Both the position numbers and the translations under genes were made by a program. DNA of 7,848 nt from Gammaproteobacteria bacterium (lineage in GTDB: Bacteria; Pseudomonadota; Gammaproteobacteria; UBA9214): positions 1 through 7,848 of the forward strand of contig JAUVNM010000075.1 in the NCBI GenBank assembly GCA_030599705.1, in the 5' to 3' direction. Every line of letters starts with the position of its first letter. Position 1 is the stretch's first letter. The notes beneath the pieces were generated by a model, which made no database searches, was not told the DNA's origin, and saw nothing but the letters and a program-made list of their open reading frames with translations. Positions 1-7,012 of the stretch are shown here, in pieces.

Positions 1-82
1 CATGAACATATTATTAAAAAATCAACCGTTTCAGTTCCGGCAGTCTTCAACATCTTCGGTGTTTATTGACGCCTGCGTTCAT

Positions 83-108
83 GGATTCCCGCCTGCGCGG
101 GAATGACG
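83..108. repeat. Intergenic inverted repeat of the ATTCCCGC/GCGGGAAT type
   Basis: An 8-bp perfect inverted repeat, ATTCCCGC at 85-92 and GCGGGAAT at 97-104, is separated by a 4-nt loop (CTGC). The flanks (GG before, GACG after) match the dispersed 'GTCATTCCCGCG...GGGAATCCA' repeat seen between genes in many Pseudomonadota. It lies about 80 bp beyond the recR stop. No T-run follows on the minus strand, so it is not a convincing intrinsic terminator for the recR operon, though the hairpin could protect transcript ends. Repeat membership is recalled family knowledge, not a search result. Confidence 0.7.
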
Positions 109-136
109 ATTTATTAGCGGGAATGACGATTTATTA
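97..136. repeat. Perfect 20-bp tandem duplication
   Basis: Bases 97-116 are repeated exactly at 117-136. The unit starts with GCGGGAATGACG and ends with ATTTATTA, so it takes the right arm of the inverted repeat plus its AT-rich flank. The second copy lacks the left arm and cannot form the hairpin. This looks like a local slippage or unequal-exchange event at the edge of the repeat element. Confidence 0.9.
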
Positions 137-143
137 AACGGGT

Positions 144-163
144 TTCTCTGCGTCTCTGTGGTG
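144..163. repeat. CTCTGCGTCTCTGTGGTG-like intergenic motif
   Basis: The stretch TTCTCTGCGTCTCTGTGGTG resembles a short dispersed motif (CTCTGYGTCTCTGTGGTGA-like) that I recall from the intergenic regions of many environmental bacteria. Only one copy is visible in the window, so the repeat nature rests on recalled resemblance. It sits 22 bp beyond the recR stop codon, next to the other repeat. Confidence 0.3.
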
Positions 164-184
164 ATATATTGGTATATTTCAAGC

Positions 185-781
185 CTAGATATCCTGCAGC
201 CCCGCAAACGCATGCGACAGGGTATTGCTGTCGATATATTCAAGCTCGCCCCCCATGGGAACACCGTGGGCAATACGGGTCACGCGCACTCCATGCCCGT
301 GCGCCATCTCGCTGATGAAGTGTGCCGTTGCCTCGCCCTCAACTGTCGGATTGGTGGCCAGGATCAGTTCACCGACCTGACCTGTCAGCAACCGCTGGTC
401 GAGTACACCCAGCCCCAGTGCCTCCGGCCCGATGCCGTCCAGCGGCGACAGATGACCCATTAAAACGAAATACAGGCCCGTGTATCCAATTGACTGTTCC
501 AGCGCCTGCACATCGACCGGGGTTTCCACCACGCACAGCAGGCTGCGGTCACGGCGCTCACTGGCGCACAGGGAACAAAGCCTTTCCTCGCTCAGCGTCC
601 GGCAGGACTCGCAGTTGCCGACCTGCTGCATGGACTTCTCCAGCACCTCCGCCAGCTGGCGGCCGCCGTCCCGGTCATGCTCCAGCAGATGGTAGGCCAT
701 GCGCTGGGCGGATTTCGGGCCCACACCCGGCAGGCATCGCAACGACTCGATCAATTGCCCGATCAGGCGGGAAGTGCTCAT
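185..781 (-). CDS. recR: Recombination mediator protein RecR
   Basis: RecR works with RecO (and RecF) in the cytoplasm to load RecA onto SSB-coated single-stranded DNA during gap repair. The 198-residue product has the usual length (about 200) and the full domain order. A helix-hairpin-helix lies at residues 10-32 (CLPGVGPKSAQRMA). A four-cysteine zinc finger has C57, C60, C69 and C72. A Toprim domain spans about 80-175, beginning LLCVVE with conserved E86. The C-terminal signature GVPMGGELEYIDSNTLSHA follows. The ATG lies 6 nt after the ybaB stop, so its ribosome-binding region lies inside the end of ybaB and translation is probably coupled. It is the last gene of the dnaX-ybaB-recR unit. 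No key residue is missing. Identity is essentially certain. Confidence 0.97.
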   Translation of the reverse strand: MSTSRLIGQLIESLRCLPGVGPKSAQRMAYHLLEHDRDGGRQLAEVLEKSMQQVGNCESCRTLSEERLCSLCASERRDRSLLCVVETPVDVQALEQSIGYTGLYFVLMGHLSPLDGIGPEALGLGVLDQRLLTGQVGELILATNPTVEGEATAHFISEMAHGHGVRVTRIAHGVPMGGELEYIDSNTLSHAFAGLQDI

Positions 782-787
782 GGAAGA

Positions 788-1111
788 TCAGAACGGCAGT
801 TTCATGCCGGGCGGCAGGTTCAGACCACCGGCCAGGTTGGCAAAGCGCTCCTGTGTCGTGGACTCCACCTTGTGTACGGCGTCGTTGACGGCCGCGGCCA
901 CCAGGTCCTCCAGCATGTCCTTGTCATCGCCAAGCAGGCTGTCATCGATTGATATACGCCGAATCTCGTGCTTGCCGGTCATGGTGACACTGACCAGGCC
1001 ACCTCCGGATGCGCCGGTTACTTCCAGGCTTGCCAGTTCCTCCTGGGCCTTTTGCATATTGGCCTGCATTTCCTGGGCCTGTTTCATCAAGTTGCCTAGT
1101 CCGCCTTTCAT
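788..1111 (-). CDS. ybaB: YbaB/EbfC family nucleoid-associated protein
   Basis: This is a small dimeric DNA-binding protein of the YbaB/EbfC family, which coats DNA as a nucleoid-associated protein and has been tied to recombination and repair through its constant place between dnaX and recR. The 107-residue product has the family's usual length. It opens with the typical MKGGLGNLMKQAQEMQ, runs into a charged helix rich in Q, K and E, then has the motif VTGASGGGLVSVTMTGKHEI and ends with NLPPGMKLPF. The ATG at 1109-1111 is preceded by a good Shine-Dalgarno (GAGGAAA at 1117-1123, 5-nt spacing). It begins 33 bp after the dnaX stop, and its stop lies 6 bp before recR, so the three genes are very likely one transcript. 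Confidence 0.96.
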   Translation of the reverse strand: MKGGLGNLMKQAQEMQANMQKAQEELASLEVTGASGGGLVSVTMTGKHEIRRISIDDSLLGDDKDMLEDLVAAAVNDAVHKVESTTQERFANLAGGLNLPPGMKLPF

Positions 1112-1116
1112 AACTG

Positions 1117-1123
1117 TTTCCTC
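1117..1123 (-). promoter_or_regulatory. Shine-Dalgarno site of ybaB
   Basis: Read on the minus strand, GAGGAAA ends 5 nt before the ATG of ybaB, in the short gap after dnaX. It fixes the ybaB start and is the clearest ribosome-binding site of the cluster. Confidence 0.75.
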
Positions 1124-1144
1124 AATATTTAATAACCTGTTTCA

Positions 1145-2719
1145 TCAATCGCGGGGGCGGATCGACTCGTAATTGACCGTCGCTCCAAACGTGTCCTGCA
1201 GCGCCCTGATATTTTCGTCCGCCTCGATGGATTCAATGGCCTGCTGCCGGCGTTCATCCGCTTCCCGTGCCTGCTGCCGTGCCGGGCTTTCACTGACAGC
1301 CTGCGCTTCCCGGAGCACCTTGAGTTTTATTGATCTGTCATAATGCTTGCCCAGTGCCGCCTCGATCTGGTTGGCACGCATCTCGTTGAGCAGATGCACA
1401 TGCGCCGGGTCCAGTGAAAGCACTACCGTTGAATTCGTCACCTCCTGCAAGGCACAGTTCGTGGCAAGTTCGCGCGTAATGCCGTTGATACCAAGATGCT
1501 CGATGATGTCCCGCCATTCACCCCCGGCCGCGCCGGCCGGTGCAGGGGCTGTTTTCTTTGGCTTGTCGACCGGTTTTTCCGGTACCGCCGACTGCGTGTT
1601 GACGCGGGTCTCGAGCGCCCTGCCCTGTTCCCCGGCCCCGGGCCGGAATGCCAGCATCCGCAACATGATCATTTCAAACCCGCCGCGTGCATCCGGCGCC
1701 AGCGACAGGTCACGCCGGCCAAGCAGGCCGATCTGGTAATACAACTGCACATCCTCGGGTGAAATATCCCCGGCCAGCTGCAGTACGGCATCCCGGTCAC
1801 CAAAGGTATCGTCAAGCGCATCCGGCAGTACCTGCCCCAGGGCGATGCGTTGCAGCACCGAGAGCATGTCCGCCAGCAGGACCGCATAGTCCGGTGCAAA
1901 CTCATCCGTCTTGCCGACTTCATCCAGTAACGCAGCGGCGTCGGCCGCGGCCAGGGCCTGCAACAGCCGGTAGACAGCGTCCCGGTCGATGGTGCCGAGC
2001 ATGGAGCGCACCTCGGCTTCCCGAAGCACGCCGCCCCCGAACCCGATTGCCTGGTCCAGCAGGCTGAGTGCATCGCGCATACTGCCGTCGGCGGCAAAGG
2101 CCAGCTGGCGCACGGCCCCGTCATCGGCGCTGATCTGCTCCTTGCCGAGGATCGCGGTCAGCTGCCCGCTAATCTGGCTGATGGACAGGCTCTTCAGACT
2201 GAACTGCAGGCAACGCGACAGGATGGTCATGGGCAGTTTCTGCGGGTCGGTCGTTGCCAGCAGGAACTTCACGTGCGGCGGTGGTTCCTCGAGGGTCTTC
2301 AGCAGGGCATTGAAACTGTGCCCGGACAACATGTGTACCTCGTCAATGAGGTAGACCTTGTAACGCCCCCGGGTTGGCGCGTACTGGACATTATCCAGCA
2401 ACTCGCGGGTGTCCTCGACTTTGGTGCGCGATGCCGCATCCACCTCGATGAGGTCCACGAAGCGCCCCTCGTCAATTTCAATGCAACTGCTGCAGGTTCC
2501 GCAGGGAGTGGAACTGACACCGGCTTCACAGTTGAGCGCCTTGGCAAGAATCCGGGCGATGGTCGTCTTGCCAACGCCCCGGGTACCGGTAAACAGGTAG
2601 GCATGGTGCAAGCGGTCATTGTCCAGTGCATTGATCAGCGCACGCTGCACGTGCTCCTGCCCGACCAGCTCACTAAACAGGCGCGGGCGCCATTTGCGCG
2701 CGAGTACCTGGTAACTCAT
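1145..2719 (-). CDS. dnaX: DNA polymerase III subunit tau (clamp loader, DnaX)
   Basis: DnaX is the motor subunit of the DNA polymerase III clamp loader, which opens the beta clamp and places it on primed DNA; the long tau form also ties the polymerase cores to the DnaB helicase. Walker A is GTRGVGKT at residues 45-52. Zinc ligands C64, C73, C76 and C79 match the Escherichia coli spacing. Walker B is DEVH at 126-129. The SRC arginine-finger motif is at 168-170. The C-terminal polymerase-binding part is present (about 405-524, from EWRDIIEHLGINGI onward). At 524 residues it is shorter than E. coli tau (643), chiefly in the Pro/Ala/Lys linker around 375-400. The ATG at 2717-2719 has only a weak GGAA upstream. 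The gene starts 68 bp beyond the 4.5S RNA and leads the dnaX-ybaB-recR unit. Confidence 0.97.
   Translation of the reverse strand: MSYQVLARKWRPRLFSELVGQEHVQRALINALDNDRLHHAYLFTGTRGVGKTTIARILAKALNCEAGVSSTPCGTCSSCIEIDEGRFVDLIEVDAASRTKVEDTRELLDNVQYAPTRGRYKVYLIDEVHMLSGHSFNALLKTLEEPPPHVKFLLATTDPQKLPMTILSRCLQFSLKSLSISQISGQLTAILGKEQISADDGAVRQLAFAADGSMRDALSLLDQAIGFGGGVLREAEVRSMLGTIDRDAVYRLLQALAAADAAALLDEVGKTDEFAPDYAVLLADMLSVLQRIALGQVLPDALDDTFGDRDAVLQLAGDISPEDVQLYYQIGLLGRRDLSLAPDARGGFEMIMLRMLAFRPGAGEQGRALETRVNTQSAVPEKPVDKPKKTAPAPAGAAGGEWRDIIEHLGINGITRELATNCALQEVTNSTVVLSLDPAHVHLLNEMRANQIEAALGKHYDRSIKLKVLREAQAVSESPARQQAREADERRQQAIESIEADENIRALQDTFGATVNYESIRPRD
1518..1558 (-). promoter_or_regulatory. Possible -1 frameshift region in dnaX linker
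   Basis: In the linker, codons 388-389 read AAG AAA, followed by ACA. About 12 nt on lies a strong hairpin: CCGGCC at 1535-1540 pairs with GGCCGG at 1524-1529 around a 5-nt loop. A -1 shift at AAA would meet TGA at 1518-1520, 12 codons later, giving a product of about 400 residues close to the size of E. coli gamma (431). However, AAGAAAA is not a canonical X XXY YYZ slippery heptamer, and the hairpin is farther away than in E. coli. The geometry is suggestive only; GC-rich Ala/Pro/Gly linkers give hairpins by chance. Confidence 0.2.
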
Positions 2720-2787
2720 CAGTTATCGCGGTTCCGGTATGGGGTGCAGTGTTTATTCTGTAATAACATTCGTACTTATTGGTAAAT

Positions 2788-2902
2788 GGAGGCGACCTGT
2801 ACCAGCCACACCCCGGCGCTCGAGGCCACTGCTGCCGCTGCTCCCTTCCGGGCCTGACGGGGTTCACAGCTTATCGTCGCGAGGGGACCGGCACAAGCCA
2901 CC
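2788..2902 (-). ncRNA. ffs: 4.5S RNA, signal recognition particle RNA
   Basis: The gene encodes the RNA scaffold of the bacterial signal recognition particle, which binds Ffh and targets nascent inner-membrane proteins to FtsY. Read on the minus strand, the conserved apical domain is unmistakable at 2837-2858: GTCAGG, then CCCGGAAGGGAGCAGC with the GGAA tetraloop at 2846-2849. The ends pair: the 5' GGTGGC matches 3' GTCGCCTCC-type bases apart from one U-U mismatch, then TGTGCC pairs with GGTACA across a 4-nt bulge. This gives a single long hairpin of about 115 nt, close to the 114 nt of E. coli 4.5S RNA. Exact ends are set by pairing, to within a few bases. It lies upstream of dnaX on the same strand with no T-rich terminator between them. 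Confidence 0.95.
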
Positions 2903-2947
2903 ATAAAAATACCGCCACTTGACGGTCATTCAAAACCAGAGGGGCAA

Positions 2948-2975
2948 ATTATACACGGATTAATTTCCCGGTCGG
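2948..2975 (-). promoter_or_regulatory. Probable sigma70 promoter of ffs
   Basis: Reading the minus strand, a perfect TATAAT (-10) lies at 2948-2953. A poor -35 candidate, CCGACC at 2970-2975, is 16 bp upstream and matches three of six consensus bases. The discriminator after the -10 is TTGCCCC, followed by TCTGG; GC-rich discriminators are typical of stable-RNA promoters under growth-rate and ppGpp control, so such control is inferred. Initiation near 2941 would give a leader of about 39 nt before the mature RNA, consistent with the RNase P-processed leader known for E. coli 4.5S RNA. Confidence 0.6.
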
Positions 2976-2984
2976 CTGGTACCT

Positions 2985-3065
2985 GGCCGAATAAATTCGG
3001 CCCTACAACACCTTGCCATCGATGGACGGCAACACCTACCCTTGTAGGGCGGAATTCATTCCGCC
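2985..3065. repeat. Compound palindromic intergenic repeat
   Basis: Two 24-bp arms lie in inverted orientation, 2985-3008 and 3042-3065, matching at 21 of 24 positions with a 33-bp spacer. Each arm is itself palindromic: GGCCGAAT/ATTCGGCC around AA on the left, GGCGGAAT/ATTCCGCC around TC on the right, each joined to CCTACAA or TTGTAGG. The three differences between arms include compensatory changes that keep each small hairpin paired. The spacer holds a further inverted pair, TTGCC (3013-3017) and GGCAA (3028-3032). TGTAGGGC-GAAT-ATTC-GCC elements are a recurring intergenic repeat in Proteobacteria (recalled, not searched). It separates the ffs promoter from the moxR operon. Confidence 0.8.
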
Positions 3066-3116
3066 GGAAATACCGGCCGATTGACTTGCCCCTGCCTGCC
3101 ACTTCAAGATACCCGG

Positions 3117-4037
3117 ATGACGCAACTACTCGACCAGGTAATTGACCAGCTCGGCCAGGTAATCCTCGGAAAACAGCATCAACTGCGCCTCGCGCTGGCC
3201 TGCCTGCTGGCCCGGGGCCACCTGTTGATCGAGGACCTCCCCGGGGTCGGCAAGACCACCCTGGCCCATGCACTCGCAACGGTGCTCGGGCTGCACTACC
3301 AGCGCATCCAGTTTACCAGCGACCTGCTGCCCGCCGACATCCTCGGTGTCTCCATCTACGACCGTGATTCCGGCAGCTTCCGCTTTCATCCCGGACCCGT
3401 GTTTTCCAATATCGTGCTGGCCGATGAAATCAACCGCGCCACACCCAAGGCACAGAGTGCCCTGCTGGAAGCCATGGAAGAACACCAGGTCAGCATCGAG
3501 GGCGAAACCCGTCCGCTGCCGCAACCGTTCTTCGTCATCGCGACCCAGAACCCGGCGCACCAGGTCGGCACCTTCCCGTTGCCGGAATCGCAGCTCGACC
3601 GCTTCCTGATGAGCATCGAGCTGGGTTACCCGGACAACAGTGCCGAGCGCCAGCTGCTGCAGGGCGCGGACCGGCGCAAGCTGCTTGCCGGGATCGAGCC
3701 GGTATTGTCCACCGCACAGCTGCAGGAACTGCAGGCACAGGTCAACGCGGTACACGCGGCCGATGCCCTGCTGGATTACCTGCAGGCCCTGCTCGACTAC
3801 AGCCGCCAGTCGCCGCATTACCAGCACGGACTGTCACCGCGTGCCGGACTGGCCCTGTTGCACGGCGCCAAGGCCTGGAGCTTTCTGCACGACCGTGACA
3901 TGGTGCTGCCGGAAGACCTGCAGGCCGTGTTGCCCGCGGTCATCGGCCACCGCCTGCAAGCGTCGAACGACCAGTCCGAGCCCCTGTCGAGTGGTGAACG
4001 TGTCCAGCGGATGATTGCATCGGTCCCGGTTACCTGA
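3117..4037 (+). CDS. MoxR-family AAA+ ATPase
   Basis: This is a cytoplasmic AAA+ ATPase of the MoxR family, thought to act as a chaperone that matures or activates partner proteins, often VWA or membrane proteins encoded beside it. The 306-residue product has Walker A DLPGVGKT at residues 40-47, the family motif HPGPVFSN around 91-98, Walker B IVLADE at 99-104, sensor 1 ATQNP with N145, arginine finger R162 in LPESQLDRF, and the lid motif LSPRAGLALL. The ATG at 3117 is preferred: it places the first helix as in relatives, whereas the in-frame TTG at 3081 adds 12 residues without conserved character. No good Shine-Dalgarno precedes it. It is the first gene of a three-gene operon; the next start lies 13 bp beyond its stop. 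The precise client is unknown. Confidence 0.94.
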   Translation: MTQLLDQVIDQLGQVILGKQHQLRLALACLLARGHLLIEDLPGVGKTTLAHALATVLGLHYQRIQFTSDLLPADILGVSIYDRDSGSFRFHPGPVFSNIVLADEINRATPKAQSALLEAMEEHQVSIEGETRPLPQPFFVIATQNPAHQVGTFPLPESQLDRFLMSIELGYPDNSAERQLLQGADRRKLLAGIEPVLSTAQLQELQAQVNAVHAADALLDYLQALLDYSRQSPHYQHGLSPRAGLALLHGAKAWSFLHDRDMVLPEDLQAVLPAVIGHRLQASNDQSEPLSSGERVQRMIASVPVT

Positions 4038-4050
4038 CGGTGCCGGCGCA

Positions 4051-5025
4051 ATGCAAACCCTGACACTGCGCGACCGTTTCCGGCTGGTACGCTTCACCCG
4101 CGGGCTGGGCCCCGAGTACGGACCGGTCACACTGGAACGCTCCCGGATATTCATCCTGCCCACTGCGACCGGGCTGCTGTTTGCGCTGGCACTGCTCGTC
4201 ATGCTGTTCGGGTCGATCAACTATTCGAACAACATGGGCTACCTGTTCACCTTCCTGCTGGGCAGCATGGCGCTGGTATCGATCTTCCACACCTACCGCA
4301 ACCTCGCCGGCCTCGAATTTGCCGCGGGCAAGGCCGCACCGGTATTCGCCGGTGAGCGCGCCGCATTCGAAATCCTCGTCAGCAACCCGTTGCCACAGGC
4401 ACGCTACGCGATCGGGCTGGCAGTCCCCGGGGAGTCACCGGTCAGCATCGACCTCGACCCCGAGCACAGCACACGCGTCACCCTGCACCGGCCGGCTTTG
4501 CTGCGCGGCACCCTCCCCCTCGGGCGCTGGAAGGTCGCATCAAGCGTGCCGCTCGGTCTGTTCCGCGCCTGGGCCAACCTCGAGCTGCACCAGGAGTGCC
4601 TGGTCTACCCGCGACCCGGGCCGCGGCGCCCGGTGCCGCAGACGGCGGTCTACAAGCCGAACCAGACCGGCGACAAGGGCCGCGGGGTCGATGATTTTGC
4701 CTGCCTGCGCCCCTACCGGCCCGGTGATTCGCCACGGCATCTGTTCTGGAAGGCGGTCGCACGCGAGCAGCCCCTGCTGGTGAAGCAGTTCGGTGGTGAC
4801 CGCGCCGATGAACTGTGGCTGGACTGGAATGACCTCGACGACCTGGATACCGAGGCACGACTGAGCCAGTTATGCCGCTGGATACTGGAGGCTGACCGCA
4901 ACCAGTTGCGCTACGGTCTGTGCCTGCCCGGACTACAGCTCGACATGGCCGGCGGCAGTGCCCAAAAACACCGCTGCCTGCAGGCGCTGGCGCGCCATCA
5001 ACACAGGCCCCATGACACCCGTTGA
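4051..5025 (+). CDS. DUF58 domain-containing membrane protein
   Basis: DUF58 proteins are the usual companions of MoxR ATPases and have a von Willebrand A-like fold; their biochemical role is not established. The 324-residue product has two hydrophobic helices near the N-terminus, about residues 36-56 and 61-80, with the remainder soluble. The diagnostic core is at about 211-245: GRGVDDFACLRPYRPGDSPR followed by LFWKAVARE and LLVKQFGG. The ATG at 4051 is favoured. An in-frame TTG at 4015 would overlap moxR by 23 bp and add 12 residues. The 3' end overlaps the next gene by 14 bp, which points to translational coupling. It is probably a client or partner of the upstream ATPase, by inference from the conserved gene trio. 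Confidence 0.92.
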   Translation: MQTLTLRDRFRLVRFTRGLGPEYGPVTLERSRIFILPTATGLLFALALLVMLFGSINYSNNMGYLFTFLLGSMALVSIFHTYRNLAGLEFAAGKAAPVFAGERAAFEILVSNPLPQARYAIGLAVPGESPVSIDLDPEHSTRVTLHRPALLRGTLPLGRWKVASSVPLGLFRAWANLELHQECLVYPRPGPRRPVPQTAVYKPNQTGDKGRGVDDFACLRPYRPGDSPRHLFWKAVAREQPLLVKQFGGDRADELWLDWNDLDDLDTEARLSQLCRWILEADRNQLRYGLCLPGLQLDMAGGSAQKHRCLQALARHQHRPHDTR

Positions 5026-7012
5026 AACCCGGCTGACGGAACGTTCAAGGCTCCTGTTGCTGGTCGCCACGGCGCTGGTCGTGCTGCCGCATGCCTGGCA
5101 CCTGCACGCCTGGGTGTCGGCGTTTGTGCTGGGTGTCGGACTGGTCTACCTGTACCTGCTGCGCCGGCAGCGGACCAATGTGCCACGCATGGTGCTGCTC
5201 GCGTTGGTTTGCGCCGGTAGCGGCGCCGTGCTGTACCAGTACGGCACCCTGCTCGGCCGCAACGCCGGGGTGACGCTGCTCGTCGTCATGCTGGCACTGA
5301 AACTGCTGGAGGTAAAACAGCGGCGCGATGCCGTCATGATGGTGTTTACCAGCTACTTCCTGGTGATTACCAACTTCCTGTTCACCCAGACGCCACTGAT
5401 TGCCGTGTACATGTTCGCCATCACCATCCTGATTACGGCAACCCTGTCGGCTATCACCCATGACAGCCCCGGCCGCCCGGTGCGCAGCCATTTGCGGCTT
5501 GCGGGCACCCTGTTGCTGCAGGCACTGCCGGTCATGGTCGTCCTGTTTCTGCTGTTCCCGCGGATAGTCGGGCCGCTATGGGGTCTGCCGAAAGACGCCT
5601 ACAGCGGGATGACCGGGTTGAGCGACACCATGAGTCCCGGTGCGATCAGCCAGCTGGTCAAATCCGAAGCGACAGCGTTCCGGGCCACTTTCAGCGAAGC
5701 GGCACCGGCACCGGAACAGCGCTACTGGCGCGGGCCGGTCCTCTGGGAAACCGATGGCCGCACCTGGACAACCGGGGGCTCCGGACTGCAGGCCCCATTG
5801 CCGAGAGACCGTCTGCAGCCGGTGGACGATCGGATAATCCAGGAAATCACGCTGGAGCCGCACAACAAGCGCTGGCTGCCGGGCCTGGACCGGCCGGTTG
5901 ACATGTCGGTGCGCGCGACCCAAACCGCCGGCTCGGCATGGCGATCACCACAGCCCATCCGCAAGCGCATCCGCTACATGGTTGCCTCACAGTCCGGGAA
6001 CCTGACCGGTACCCTAAACCCGATGCTGAAAACGGCCGCACTGCAACTGCCCGACAAGCTCAGTCTGCGCCTGCAGCAACTGGCGCAGGGATGGCGCAAC
6101 GGGGCATCCGATCGCGAAGTCATCCAGCAGGCGCTGGAACATTTTCACAACGAAGCGTTTGTCTACACCCTGTCTCCCCCGCTGCTCGGCACAGACCCCA
6201 TGGACGAGTTCCTGTTCGAGACCCGACGCGGGTTTTGCGAACACTATGCCGCCGCCTTTGTGCTGCTGATGCGCAGTGCCGGCATCCCGGCCCGCGTCGT
6301 GACCGGCTACCAGGGCGGTGAATTCAACACCGTGGGTGAATACTGGCTGGTGCGCCAGTCGGATGCCCATGCCTGGGCCGAGACCTGGCTGCCGGACAGC
6401 GGCTGGGAACGTGTCGACCCGACGGCAGCGGTCGCTCCCGAGCGCATCGAGCATGCACTCGACCTCAGCGGTCTGGATGCCGGTGCACCGGTCCGCTACC
6501 GCCTGCCGGGTGGCGGGTGGCTGGCCAGCAGCTGGCGCAGTCTGCGCTATACACTGGACTCCCTCAATAACAGCTGGAACCAGTGGGTGCTGAGCTATGG
6601 CCCGAGGCAGCAGCGGGAACTGCTGGCCGTGCTTGGCATAAAGCAGGCCACCTGGAAGGACATGGTACTGGGGCTATTGATATCGGTCAGCGTCATCCTG
6701 ACGGGCGTTGCCGGCTGGATGTTCCTGAGACGACCGCGGTCCGCTGACCCGGTATTGCACGCCTGGAATACCTTCTGTCAGCGCCTGGGACGGATGGGCA
6801 TGCCGCGCAAACCCTGCGAAGGACCCCGGGATTATTTGCACCGTGTGGTTGCGTTCCGCCCGGATCTCGCCAGCCAGGTCAACCCGATTACCGAACTGTA
6901 TATTACCCTGCGCTACGCCACCCCGGATGATACGGCAGCACTGCTGTCCCGGCTAAAGCAGCGCGTCCGGCAGTTCACGCGCCGGGTATCTCATTCAAAA
7001 AAGTTTTCGTGA
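5012..7012 (+). CDS. tgpA: TgpA-type membrane transglutaminase-like protein
   Basis: This is an inner-membrane protein with a periplasmic transglutaminase/protease-like domain, of the type called TgpA in Pseudomonas, where it is reported essential. The substrate is not settled. The 666-residue product starts with roughly six to seven membrane helices within residues 13-182 (DUF3488 region). A large extracytoplasmic part follows, with the papain-like triad: C409 in RRGFCEHYAAAF, H453 in SDAHAWAETW and D469 in WERVDPTAA. A final helix at about 551-572 leads to a cytoplasmic tail resembling DUF4129 (HAWNTFCQRL, YLHRV). All three catalytic residues are present, so it looks active. The ATG at 5012 overlaps the DUF58 gene by 14 bp; an upstream GTG at 4958 lies deep inside that gene and is less likely. 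It closes the operon. Confidence 0.92.
   Translation: MTPVETRLTERSRLLLLVATALVVLPHAWHLHAWVSAFVLGVGLVYLYLLRRQRTNVPRMVLLALVCAGSGAVLYQYGTLLGRNAGVTLLVVMLALKLLEVKQRRDAVMMVFTSYFLVITNFLFTQTPLIAVYMFAITILITATLSAITHDSPGRPVRSHLRLAGTLLLQALPVMVVLFLLFPRIVGPLWGLPKDAYSGMTGLSDTMSPGAISQLVKSEATAFRATFSEAAPAPEQRYWRGPVLWETDGRTWTTGGSGLQAPLPRDRLQPVDDRIIQEITLEPHNKRWLPGLDRPVDMSVRATQTAGSAWRSPQPIRKRIRYMVASQSGNLTGTLNPMLKTAALQLPDKLSLRLQQLAQGWRNGASDREVIQQALEHFHNEAFVYTLSPPLLGTDPMDEFLFETRRGFCEHYAAAFVLLMRSAGIPARVVTGYQGGEFNTVGEYWLVRQSDAHAWAETWLPDSGWERVDPTAAVAPERIEHALDLSGLDAGAPVRYRLPGGGWLASSWRSLRYTLDSLNNSWNQWVLSYGPRQQRELLAVLGIKQATWKDMVLGLLISVSVILTGVAGWMFLRRPRSADPVLHAWNTFCQRLGRMGMPRKPCEGPRDYLHRVVAFRPDLASQVNPITELYITLRYATPDDTAALLSRLKQRVRQFTRRVSHSKKFS

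Noticed and set aside
83..108. Inverted repeat as an intrinsic terminator of recR
   Set aside because: The hairpin is strong but no T-run follows on the minus strand, and its sequence is that of a dispersed intergenic repeat.
97..136. Tandem 20-bp repeats as a CRISPR or origin iteron array
   Set aside because: There are only two directly abutting copies, no spacers, and no cas or replication-initiator gene nearby.
322..888. 188-residue plus-strand open frame opposite recR and ybaB
   Set aside because: It is antisense to two certain genes, rich in Pro, Arg and Ala as expected of shadow frames in GC-rich DNA, and shows no motif.
1669..2124. 151-residue minus-strand frame inside dnaX
   Set aside because: It is an alternative frame of a certain gene with Cys/Trp/Arg-rich composition and no motif or ribosome-binding site.
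3126..3827. 233-residue minus-strand frame opposite the MoxR ATPase gene
   Set aside because: It is antisense to a gene with a complete set of AAA+ motifs and has no recognisable domain of its own.
4015..4050. Upstream TTG start for the DUF58 protein
   Set aside because: It would overlap the moxR end and adds 12 residues without conserved features; the ATG at 4051 fits the family start better.
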